In this document: positions 19,942 through 29,235 of the stretch, piece by piece
Layout of the letters: each line of letters begins with the position of its first letter
Numbering within the stretch: the first letter of the stretch is position 1
NCBI GenBank assembly: GCA_036250225.1
Contig: JAPZLL010000014.1
Span: forward strand, 310,001-374,000
Source: Cercophora sp. LCS_1
Lineage: Eukaryota > Ascomycota > Sordariomycetes > Sordariales > Lasiosphaeriaceae
Reading direction: 5' to 3'
DNA: 64,000 nt
Notes under the pieces: model-generated
Told to the model about the DNA's origin: nothing
What the model saw: only the letters and a program-made list of their open reading frames with translations
The model's database searches: none
Made by a program: the position numbers and the translations under genes

Positions 19942-21154
19942 ATGGCCGACAAGAAAGCAATTACCGCCCAGCTCGATCGGCTGACTCTCTACCCGGCAAC
20001 ACCTCCAGAAACAATATCTCCCGACTCTCCCACACCGTCTGTGGGCTTACCGGCCTCGAGCGTTGACTCCTCCACGCCGTCTATAGGCTTGCCGGTCTCG
20101 GGCGTCGACAAGATTATTGCCGAAATTCGCGATCGTATCTGTGGCCGGGTCAAGGTCGAAGAGGAGTGGTGGTGTATCAGCCTCAGTCGTGAAGAGTTCA
20201 AGGCTTTTGAGGCACGTTTCGAAGCCGAAGGGGACTACCGCTGGCCAAAGAAAGTAGCCTATCCCTCTGTCCCTCTGTCCCTCTTTGTCCAGCTGCCCCT
20301 TGTCCAACTACTCCTTATCCAGTATTGACTGACCTCTGATTAGGTACGACTACTTCCCTCAGCTTTCCAAGTTTGTCCTACGTATGGCGGGCACTATCCA
20401 CGAGTTCACAGTCGATGAACTTAAGGGCCTGGTCAGAGATCAGTTAACCGATATTCGGCGAGGTAACGACCAAGTCGCTGCCAATTTCGCTCGGGATATA
20501 CACGCAAGAGGAAGCCCCAAGATTAAGAGCGATGGTAGTTCCCATTACCCAGATGGGTCGTTTGCGCACAAAGATGCAGGGGTAGAATGTGTTATTTTAG
20601 AGGTCTCTCATTCACAACAACGACAAGATTTGCCATTCCTTGCAGATGAATACATCCTAGGTTCAAATGGGCAGACCCAAGTTGTTATTGGGATTGATCT
20701 TGAATACCGGAAAGAGAAGGGAAAAGAAGCCAGGGTTACGATATGGCGACCAAGATATATTGAGGAGGATGGGGAAGCCGTGCTTGAAGCAGCTGAAACA
20801 GAAACAGGTATCTTTCGGGCAGTGGATGGTAGTTTGGTCAATGGGGAACGGAACCTTCGCATTAGGCTCAAAGATTTTGGGTATTGGCCCAATTGCCTCG
20901 GAATCGATGATATCTCCGGGGAGATTACTATTTCGTTTCCTCAACTTTACGAAATAGTACAGGCGGCTGAGGCTATAGCGGAGCAGAGGGATCGTGAGCG
21001 CAGGAAGATACAGCAAGAGAATCATCGAAAGCGGCGAAGGGTTCGGTCACCACCAGAGCAACCTACAGAATCAGACGAGAAGCGGTTCAAAACAACCGAG
21101 GAAGAAGTCGAGAAGCAGCTCAGCGACCAGGACGGAGATTATATCCCAGAGTAG
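19942..21154 (+). CDS. Putative PD-(D/E)XK-like fungal family protein, damaged splice junction
   Basis: Exon 1 (19942-20253, 104 codons) has an imperfect tandem repeat (TPSVGLPASSVD / TPSIGLPVSGVD), then WWCISLSREEFKAF. Exon 2 is open from about 20344 to 21154 with YDYFPQLSKFVLRM, HYPDGSFAHKDAG, CVILEVSHSQQRQDLP, VVIGIDLEYR and a basic nuclear-type tail (KRRRVRSPPEQP). It resembles a multicopy ascomycete family; the PD...EVS pattern suggests a PD-(D/E)XK nuclease fold without the usual Lys, which is inference. The only good donor (GTAGCC at 20254) and acceptor (TTAG at 20341-20343) give a frame one base out, so exon 2 cannot follow exon 1 under canonical splicing. Either the acceptor is mutated, a base is missing, or translation starts at the ATG at 20384. 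The gap also holds a CCCTCTGTCCCTCTGTCC microsatellite. Confidence 0.6.
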
Positions 21155-21844
21155 GATGATGTCTTGGGGCAGGTGGCAAAGATAGAACTTATAGAACTAA
21201 TAGACCTCGGAATATTTAGATCTGCAGATCCCGAGTTCTTGGTACTGCCTCTGAACCCATCATCCTATTCCTGAGCTCCAAGGCTTCCAAATTCGGCATA
21301 CTTTACACCTACGACCAGGACTCATAGGAAAACTCGGGATCCCGTCCGCTCTCCCATAGATAAGCCACTAATCGCCTGACTAGTAATTGGGTCGGTGACG
21401 ACCAGTGAATCCCAGGTGCTGTATGTTCTTTTTGACATGTTTGCCTCCATTTTTGTTCCCCATATAAGATGCTCACCGCTTGATGATGTAGCCAAGATCC
21501 TATTTCGATATCTTCCTCCGAGACATTGGGGATTTTCCGGGCCCGCTTATGGGAATTCCGTTTATCAGGGCTCGGGGTCCGGACGAGAGACGGACGTCAC
21601 AAACCGGATATTATGCAGATAGAAATCGAGAGCCGAATGTTCAACTAGAATAACTCCGGTGTTGTGTGGTCCTAGATACATTTTCTGTCCCTGGTGACAC
21701 CTGGCCTGTGTGTCGTAGAATGAGAACAGAGGGGGGTGAATTTCTTCCCTGGTCAAAGCCAAAATAACGCCGTCTCCCACTCCTCAAAATCCACGCAATG
21801 TTATGTTTCCAAGTAAACCGACCATTCAACTTTTACCGCCTGAT
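21155..21844. other. Convergent gene-free region
   Basis: A 690-bp spacer between the nuclease-like gene and ATG33. It holds the right copy of the 22-bp repeat at 21328-21349. No supported coding sequence was seen. Confidence 0.55.
21328..21349 (+). repeat. 22-bp direct repeat, right copy
   Basis: Same orientation as 19690-19711, 19 of 22 identical. It may be the far edge of a mobile or duplicated unit, but no longer terminal repeat is visible around it. Confidence 0.6.
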
Positions 21845-22649
21845 TCAGACATGCACAATCACAGGCTTCACCGGAGCGACGGCATCACCCCAGATACCCA
21901 CAACAGCCAACAGGAAACCTAGGCCCGTCACTGTGCTCTGCACAATCTGCTTCTTCAAGAAAGCCTCAACCTTGGCACGGACCTCCTCGCCGTTCACGCT
22001 CTCCTCCTCGATAGCATCTAGCTCCTCGCCGCTGGCGGAGGCGGCCCCGTCGCTGTGCGCATCCGAACCACTGCCGAGGACCTCATAGCTGGCCTCCATG
22101 CGGGCACGGGCAGCAGCAGCAGCACGCTCCTTCTTGGCCAGTTGTTCCTTCCTGCGCGCAGCAGCTGCGGCGCCCGAAGACGAAGCGCTGGACGCCGGAG
22201 GTCCGAGGGAGAGGTAGGGAGCGACGAGGTCCGAGACGGCGAGGCGCGAGCCAAAGACTAGGAGGGAGGTGTAGAGCAGGTAGGGGTGGCGGAAATGGCG
22301 GGGCGAGAGGAAGAAGGCGAGGGCAAATGCCGAGCCCGAGATGGTTGAGAGTGTGCTGGCGTGGCGTTTGGACGTCCCCACGAGGGCGTCAAAGGCGCGC
22401 GAAGCCGTATCGGCAGACGGAAGGGTCAGGAGGGCGGGGACGGTAAGTGTCGACAGCGTGTACGAGAGGCCCTAAATGAGAGCATCGCGGTCAGTCAAAC
22501 GCCATAACGAGGTGCTTTGTGGTGGTGTTGCATGGGCGGCAAAACACGTCATGCTGGCGAGGGTGGAAGTGGGGTGAATAACTCACAGTCAAGAGCCCCA
22601 GCGACACAGTGCCGACGAATTTCAGGAGGGAGACTCCTCTCGCGGCCAT
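21845..22649 (-). CDS. ATG33: Autophagy-related protein 33
   Basis: Atg33 is a mitochondrial outer-membrane protein that promotes selective mitophagy. The two exons (22649-22587 and 22471-21845) encode 229 residues. The first exon gives MAARGVSLLKFVGTVSLGLLT, and the junction ACT|GGC continues into GLSYTLSTLTVPALLTLPSADTASRAF, the characteristic N-terminus of the family with its first membrane span. Further hydrophobic segments lie at FALAFFLSPRHFRHPYLLYTSLLVFG and near the C-terminus (VTGLGFLLAVVGIWGDAV). Between them is an Ala/Ser/Glu-rich cytosolic loop. The intron has GTGAGT and TTTAG borders. Filamentous-fungal Atg33 proteins share this plan; the assignment relies on the N-terminal motif. 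Confidence 0.88.
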
Positions 22650-22920
22650 GGTTGCAATCGATCGTCGTCGTTGGGTGCACGCCGATGAATTTTGCACAGG
22701 CGTTGAGGGACGAAGTTAGGATCGATGGAGCTCGGGAAGGTTGGTAGGGCAGGAGAGCTTGAGTTGTTTCGGAGTGGAGTGGACGGGTAAGGTGGGCGGA
22801 TGGGAGGGGTGAGCTGACTTGGCGCTTCGGGAAGTCACAGCTGAGCTCCCCAGGCAGCGGGGTTGGGCGTCCAACGAGCCAAGGCCCTACAGGTGCGTCA
22901 TAATTGGCACAAGTCTGAGC

Positions 22921-22930
22921 CCTAACCCTG
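22921..22930 (+). promoter_or_regulatory. Telobox-like element (CCCTAACCCT)
   Basis: Two overlapping telomere-type CCCTAA units about 272 bp upstream of the ATG33 start. Candidate binding site for a Tbf1/Myb-type telobox factor. Confidence 0.4.
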
Positions 22931-23189
22931 GAGCGCGTCAACATTGCCAAGCATTCTCACCACAGCTTCACCTCCTTCGACATCACAACAACCAAGATGC
23001 GAATGTGTGACTGCCCACAGAGAGATGTTTTCCCCTGTGAGAGCCAAATTTTTTCCGTTGTGAAATTTCCGCCTTTTTAATGTGGCAGTTTACGGCTACG
23101 CTATAGCTGGTCAACTTTGTCGCCCTTTTCCATCCGAAAACCCTCCTGCCGCGGAGGCCGCGGTACACAGGGCAAATTTCGGGACCACC

Positions 23190-23451
23190 TTTTCAACAAT
23201 TGGCCGAGGATGCTAACATATAACACTGTCGTGACAGTGCAGACTTGGTCACTAAGTCTGAGGGGTTCGATTCCCCCTACGTTCAGCTTTCTTGGGGGAG
23301 TTGCCGACTGGTTTCCGTGGTTCACCCCCGGGTCCTTGCCCGGCGTCCGTCTCCGGTGTCTCCCGACCGACTGGTTTCCGTGGCAGGAGCATCGATCAGC
23401 CAGATGGATTTTTGCCACCCGGTCCATCCTTATTATTATTATTATTATTTC
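23190..23451 (+). mobile_element. Probable tRNA-derived SINE with ATT-repeat tail
   Basis: Three features fit a SINE. First, an A-box-like TGGCCGAGG (23201-23209), the D-arm signature of class II (Ser/Leu) tRNAs. Second, a perfect B box GGTTCGATTCC (23264-23274) in a 4-bp stem context, as in a T arm. Third, a tRNA-unrelated body ending in a TTA/ATT microsatellite at 23429-23450. A perfect palindrome (CACTGTCGTGACAGTG, 23224-23239) and a hairpin (CAGACTT/AAGTCTG) lie where anticodon and variable arms would be. The 5' and 3' acceptor strands do not pair, so it is not a working tRNA gene. The body holds a 17-bp perfect direct repeat (23304-23320 and 23367-23383). Borders are approximate and no target-site duplication was found. 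Confidence 0.5.
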
Positions 23452-23806
23452 CTTTGCGGATGGGCTTTCACCTCATCGGCGTAGCTCAAGAGATGATGGG
23501 AAATGTGAGTTTGTCTGAATCCGAGGGGTTCTGGGAGTTCCCTCATTGCGGAGAGAATGGCGGGGCGTTGGAGAGACCGCGCAATTGCAAGGGCAGCGGC
23601 TATCGAGGAAGTGAAGTGAGCACAGAAGGCAAAATCAGAGGTGCTTTACAATCCTCCAAGCACAAGTTGGCTGCCACAGATCATGGTATTTCTTCAATCC
23701 TAGCCAGCAGACTTGCCTATCCAGACACAGCCTCTATCACACGCTTGGAGCACCCAAACCAAGCAGTCTCTTCTGTGCCCCTGAAAGCCGCCCATCATCC
23801 CAGGGC

Positions 23807-24481
23807 TCAATCAACATTCAACTTCCACAGCCCATCCCCAAGAAAGTGCGCCTCCTCAATAACCGGCCCCTTTCCCTTATCCTTAACCTCCTTTGTCCCC
23901 GCCACCAATACCCCAATAGCACAAGCCTCCTCCTTCCCCTCAGCCATGACAACAACCGGTTCCCCCTTTTCCAGCTCCCTGCTCCAATGCCCATCCTCGT
24001 CAAGCCCCTCATTTGGTACGCCCTCAGCCACCGGCTCCCCGGTCCGCTCCGTCGGCTTCGGCAGTCTCCCGCCCTTGCTCGTCAACCCGGGCGCCATGAG
24101 CGTTGCCCCGCTAAGAACAAAGCGGATGGCGCCGCGATCTATGCGAATAGTCGGGAATGCCTGGGGAAAGCGGTGGACAAGACGGAGGTGGGGCACGGTC
24201 ACGCCATTGTCTTGCTGGAAGAAGATGGGCTGCCCGTCAATAACGTAGAGGTTGACACGGTCGGGGAGCTTGATCTGTTCGAGGGAGGACTTCTTGGGGA
24301 GGACTTCGTCGATGTGCGGGGTGAGGAGGGGGAAGGTTGTGAGAAGGGCGTTTCGCAGGGAGCGTTGGATGGAAGACTTGAGCTTTTGCTTCGGAGAAGC
24401 TGTGACGCTTGAGGTTTGTTAACGTTGTTGGGTGAGAGAAGGAAGAAGAGAGGGAAGGGACACATACCCGTCCTTAAACAT
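23807..24481 (-). CDS. TMA20: Translation machinery-associated protein 20 (MCT-1/PUA family)
   Basis: Ribosome-associated factor that works with Tma22 in recycling of 40S subunits after termination. It has 204 residues. The tiny first exon (24481-24468, MFKDG start) is joined across a 60-nt intron (GTATGT...CAAG, GTTAAC branch-like sequence) to exon 2 (24407-23807). After the N-terminal domain (QKLKSSIQRSLR, LLTPHIDEVLPKK, NLYVIDGQPIFF) comes the PUA domain: VPHLRLVHRFP, IRIDRGAIRFVLSGATLMAPGL, VVVMAEGKEEACAIG and EEAHFLGDGLWKL at the end. Compared with yeast there is an insertion of about 25 residues (GRLPKPTERTGEPVAEG...) before the last PUA strands. Identity is firm; the exact 3' splice site is less so. 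Confidence 0.92.
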
Positions 24482-24867
24482 GGTGGCAACGTTATGTTCT
24501 GTGTGTTTATTTAAACGGAATGGCGTTTAGGTAAACGTGTCGCGGTCGCGTCTCTGCTGCTTGGTGGTGTCTTGGTTTTTGCCCCGCGATGCGAGGAATT
24601 GGATGGAGGGGTAGAGGGGTAGTGGAGGGAGGCGGACAGGTGGGGCATGCGATTTGGGTGGATATCCTTGCCGATGCTGCGTCACTGCGGGGCAGATCAA
24701 GGAAAGAGGCGTCCCCTGGGCCAGACCCTGGCCACGAACGGAGGGGCAGCGACGATGCAAGATGGAAATTTGGAGGGAAGCACTTGTATGGAAGAAAATC
24801 ACCGGATTATTATGCGATTATGGTAATGCAGATTCATGATGAAATCCAAAAGCTTTGATCACCCCAT
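24482..24867. other. Intergenic, TMA20 promoter / 3' flank of I78 gene
   Basis: A 386-bp spacer between two minus-strand genes. It should contain the TMA20 promoter; nothing else is recognised. Confidence 0.6.
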
Positions 24868-25166
24868 CTAGCCGTGGTGGACATGCGACACGGTCCCATC
24901 CTCCTTCAAGTGGACGTTGAGTCTCTCTGGGACGTGGTCTCTCGTCATCAACATCCCCGGCTCAATGATGCGAGTCGGTTGCGGGAGCTCGGTTTTGCAG
25001 AAGGTCTGTCTATGTGTAAGAAAGGGTAAGCTTGGAATTAGTGACGGACACTCACGTTCACTGTCGATGGCTCATCGCTCAGCGTCTTCCCGACCAACAG
25101 GTTGCTCCACTCCTCGGTCTTGTTGCCCGATTTGTTGGAGGTGATTCCTGGGACTACGAGCGGCAT
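24868..25166 (-). CDS. Small I78-type peptidase inhibitor
   Basis: An 82-residue protein from two exons (25166-25056 and 25005-24868), too short for most gene screens. The junction is GTGAAC|GTGAGT...ATAGACAG|ACCTTC, which keeps the frame. The order is MPLVVPGITS, a conserved EEWSNLLVGKTLSDE block, a TFCKTELPQPTRII loop, and the C-terminal DHVPERLNVHLKEDGTVSHV, matching the RxxVxxDxxGxVxxV pattern of potato-inhibitor-like I78 proteins. I78 proteins inhibit serine proteases such as subtilisins. No signal peptide is visible, so a cytosolic role against vacuolar proteases is plausible. Family call is moderate to good; function is inferred. Confidence 0.78.
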
Positions 25167-26847
25167 TTTGCTTGGTAGGTTGATTGATACTTTCGACGGG
25201 GTTCTTTTTGTTGGTTTCGCAAGATGGTAATTTGCTTTTCAGTAGGAAAGCTGGGCAGAGGAGAGTGAATGTTGAGGCATCGCCTGATATATAAGTCAAA
25301 GTCGGCGGCTTCCAGCGGGTTGTCGCCTATGACGTAGGCCGCCGGGTAGCCGTTAGCGGCACAGCCACGCAATCCGATCCCGAACACCATGGCACTGCAC
25401 AGCTGTGCAACCCGACAACAAAGGCAGTGACACGTGAAGAAATTGGCTTCACTTGGTAATTGAGACCTCGTCTCTGTCTGCAACGTTCCAACTGTGCAAT
25501 AACTCTACGAACCTCTACATTTTCACTATGCGTTGAAGCTAGTTTCCCCGCTTCACCAATAATTCATACATCGAATTCAGGTCGCTGTGAAGAGCGACCG
25601 TAGAACGACAGTTTCATCCTTGAGATTCGCTGACTTTGAAAACATATTTCAAGAATCTTGTAGGAAATACATTGAAAAACCTGAAGAGCATGTTGCAGGC
25701 ACTTGGCATATCACCACAGTCAAAAATCGTTGAAATCATCATCGAGGTCTTGGAGGCGAGCACGTAGGCGCTCACGGCGCTTCCATTCCATTCAACAACA
25801 GACCATCGAGTCATCCATTTTGCGATCTCTTACAACTATTTAGTCACATGCTATAGTGTGGGCCTCACTCAGGGGCAGGGTCAAGTGGTCGTTTCAGCTT
25901 GTGAATAACGTCGTCTCCTGGCTCGCCCGGCTGAGCAAAAGAAAACCCTTCCAGGAGTTGACTCGTTTCTCAACAAGAAGAAGGACCGATCACCAAGCTC
26001 ACCAAACCGGGCGAGTGCACGCCGGAAAATGTGTCATAGTATGGGGATGGTATATTCGGGCTACGTAGCCGCGGAAACCGAAACGAAACAAAGTATTTAT
26101 CCAATAAGGGGGTATGCTTTGGGCAGTCAAGACACGGCACAGGCCGCTTTCGGCTCACCTGTTGACGGAAGTCGCCTGGTTTCAGAATCTGGGGATCGGA
26201 TCTTGTTCAACCCCGGCCTCGAATTCAACCGATGTTTGATGTCCGATTGAGCCGGTTTATCTCCCCGATCCGAAAATCTCCTTTCCACAGCTATGAGGGC
26301 AGGGCAGCGGGATCTTGGCTTACACACGGACTGTTATCTCACCCCCAGAATCATGCCTAGGGACGGCAGACAGCGTCTCATTCGCCCGGCTCGATATAGG
26401 CTTCTGCTTTGCACGGACGCAGGAATATTCTTGTCTCGGCATCTGTCTCCGTCTCACCACCATGGACAACGGCATCGAAGATGCCAGCCTCCAGACTATC
26501 GCGGCATTCTGTCTGCGAGACCAGTTCTCGTCCCGCAACTCGAAGACGGCATCGTCTGTCTCGCCTGCGGCTGCTACCCAACCACCTGTCTGGCCGGACG
26601 TTTGCACGGGCTGCAGGGTTGTTTCGTGAGACATCAGACGAGATGTTCTCTCACCTCCTTGTTCCTGGGCGATCCTTGGTGATCGTTTCGTTGATCTATC
26701 GTGAGATTCAGTGACATACATAAGGGAGGATCTCCCACCGCCATGGAGTCGAGATGATCATCGATCTTCAGTAAATAATCTGGTGACGCCATTTCCTTTG
26801 GGAACAGTTCGGGTTCTTTAGTTCGTTTAATCCTTCTTTTCTTCAAT
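25167..26847. other. Divergent gene-free region
   Basis: About 1.7 kb between the I78 gene and the serine carboxypeptidase gene. Small open frames on both strands near 26300-26720 have no recognisable product or splice pattern. No repeat or RNA gene was identified. Confidence 0.5.
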
Positions 26848-28744
26848 ATGCGCTGGGCTTCCGCATTTTCCGTCCTAGCTTCGGCCACTTCTGTCCTGGC
26901 GACAATCAACTTTAATCAGTTCCATCCCGAGCTTGCAAAGCGTCAACTCAACGCTCAGGCATTCCGAGATGCCCAAGAGAAGGTCGACAAGCGGCAAACA
27001 CGGATCACGCCATCCCTGTTCTTGAGCAATGCGACTGCACGTATGTGTTGAACCTGACGCCGAGATTTACCTCAGACACTGACCGCTCCCAGAATTTGTT
27101 GTCAATGGCTCAGCCATTCCCGAGGTTGACTTCGATGTAGGCGAGTCCTATGCTGGACTTCTCCCCATCGACAACAACGACCCCCTGAACCAACTCTTCT
27201 TCTGGTTCTTCCCCTCCACCAATCCCGTCGCCCAGGAGAACAAGGAGATTCTCATCTGGCTGACCGGCGGTCCTGGCTGCTCGTCCGTCGGCGAGCTCCT
27301 CCAAGAGAACGGCCCTATGCTCTGGGTCCCTGGCACGCTCAAGCCCATCGAAAACAAATGGAGCTGGCACCATCTCACCAATGTCGTCTGGATCGACCAG
27401 CCCGTCGGCTCCGGCTTCTCCCAGGGCACGCCCACCGCCCGTGACGAGAACGACGTTGCCCAACAGTTCCTCGGCTTCTGGCAAAACTTTATTAATACCT
27501 TTGCCCTCCAAGGCTACAAGATTTACGTCACCGGCTCGTCGTACAGCGGCATGTATGTGCCGTACATCTCGAGCGCCATGCTTGACCGCAATGACGCCGT
27601 CAACTTCAACCTATCAGGCATGATGGTCTTTGACGGGCTCTTCTCCAAGGACCCCATCGCGCGCGACATTCCCGTGGCCACCTTTGTCGACCAGTGGAAG
27701 GGCCTGCTCCCCTTCAACGACACCTTCTCCTCCGCCATCCGCCTCGCAGCAGACCAATGCGGTTACACCGACTACCTGACCCGCTTCATGGTGTTCCCAC
27801 CCTCGGGCGTGCAGCCCTCCAACCTGCCGGGCCAACTGCTCGACAACACGCCCCGTCCGGAATGCAACCTCTTCTTCAACATCTATCTCGCCGCGTTAGA
27901 ACTGAACCCGTGTTTCAACATCTACGAAATCTCCTCCCGCTGCCCCTTTGTCCTCGACCCTCTCGGCTTCACCGTCGGCACCAACTTCCTGCCCGACGAT
28001 TTCGGCCCGGTCTACCTCAACCGTCCCGACGTCAAAGCCGCCATCAATGCTCCGGTCAACCATACCTGGGAGTTTTGCTCATCGGAGCCCGTCTTCGTCA
28101 ACGGTACTGATCTCTCGCAAAACGCAGGCCCCGGCAGCCAGCCGGTGATCCCGCGCGTCATCGAGGCAACGCAAAACGTCATCTTTGGCCACGGCAGCCG
28201 TGATTTCGTCCTCATTGCTGATGGCACCCTGCTCACCATCCAGAACCTGACCTGGGGCGGGGAGCTCGGATTCCAGGACAAGCCGACGCAGCCGCTGTAT
28301 ATCCCGTACCATGATAACGAGGACGTGCAGAACGTTGCTGGCGCGGGTATCGTCGGGACAGCGCACACCGAGCGCGGACTGACGTATTTCGGGGTGGCGC
28401 CAGCCGGACACTTTCTCACGCAGGATCAGCCGGCTGTTGCGTTTCGGGGGGTCGAGGTGTTGCTCGGCAGGATTGCGAATTTCCAGTCGACGGAGCCGTT
28501 TACGACTGATGTCAATGCTACGGCGCAGCCGGCTGTTCCGCTGGGGAATGGCACATTTGCGGCGCTGTTTGCGGATACGGAGCTGCAGGTTAATACGAAT
28601 GGGTTTGTGAATGCGCTTGGGGGCTTCCCTGGGTCGCAGTCGTTGGGGAGTGCGGTGGTGACGGCTGGGGCTGAGGGCAGGAGACAGGGGACGGGGGTGT
28701 TGGTTGGTGTTGTTGTTGTGGCATTGGGAATGATGCTGCTGTAA
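26848..28744 (+). CDS. Serine carboxypeptidase (S10), secreted, probably GPI-anchored
   Basis: Removes C-terminal residues from peptides at acidic pH, outside the cell or in the wall. Two exons (26848-27040 and 27093-28744) encode 614 residues; the 52-nt intron is GTATGT...CCCAG. A signal peptide (MRWASAFSVLASATSVLA) is followed by a propeptide-like KRQ. The core has the oxyanion motif WLTGGPGCSSVGE, the nucleophile motif GSSYSGMYVPY (Ser214, with GSSYSG instead of the usual GESYAG), the acid region HGSRDFVLIADGT and the His region GVAPAGHFLTQDQP. The C-terminus ends in a small-residue patch and a hydrophobic tail (GVLVGVVVVALGMMLL), typical of a GPI signal. N-glycosylation sequons are frequent. 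It resembles filamentous-fungal SCP-type enzymes. Confidence 0.93.
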
Positions 28745-29235
28745 AGTAACATGAGTGATGTATGTATTTTGATCTTGGAGGCGGGTGGTGATGGTTGAGT
28801 GGGCTGTATTTGTATCTGTGCTTGGGGGCGGAGTCAGTCGGGTTTGGCGTTGGGGTTTCCTTTGGTCCTTTGGTCCTTTTCCTTCATAGCGAGTAGTATC
28901 GGAGAAACAGTAAAGTACACGAGATATCATTTCAATGAAGCTGAATCCATCATTATCTTACCATCTTGTACTGAGTTGTCTGTTGTGAGGACGTCAAGTT
29001 GAAGTCGTTGAAGCTAGGGTTAGGGCGAGAGCTCACCACCGCCAAGCCATGTTCCCTGTACCTCGTCTGGGACCTCCCGTCTTCGGCACCGTCCTCAAAA
29101 CTTCCGCTGCAGAAACCATCACAGGATGCCTGTCTAAGAGAAAAACGTTCCCACTCCCATTGCGCTGGCAACCATGGCCAGCGAGCCCACTCGTTCCTCC
29201 CCATCCCTCGCTGACCGATATTCCCGCACACCACA
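28745..29235. other. Intergenic, promoter of the pantoate ligase gene
   Basis: A 491-bp spacer between two plus-strand genes. It contains a telobox-like pair at 29014-29025. No coding sequence has support. Confidence 0.6.
29014..29025 (+). promoter_or_regulatory. Telobox-like element (CTAGGGTTAGGG)
   Basis: Tandem TTAGGG-type hexamers about 210 bp upstream of the ATG at 29236. Candidate site for a telobox-binding factor. Confidence 0.4.

Larger units (their letters stand above)
22650..23806. other. Gene-free region upstream of ATG33 and downstream of TMA20
   Basis: About 1.16 kb. It contains a telobox-like pair at 22921-22930 and the SINE-like element at about 23190-23451. The rest is ATG33 promoter and TMA20 3' flank. 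Confidence 0.6.

Noticed and set aside
23201..23285. Functional Ser/Leu tRNA gene
   Set aside because: The A and B boxes are good, but the acceptor strands do not pair and no proper anticodon stem with a 7-nt loop could be drawn. A SINE head is the better reading.
28079..28930. 283-codon minus-strand frame over the carboxypeptidase
   Set aside because: It is antisense to a gene with full S10 catalytic motifs, and the product is low-complexity.
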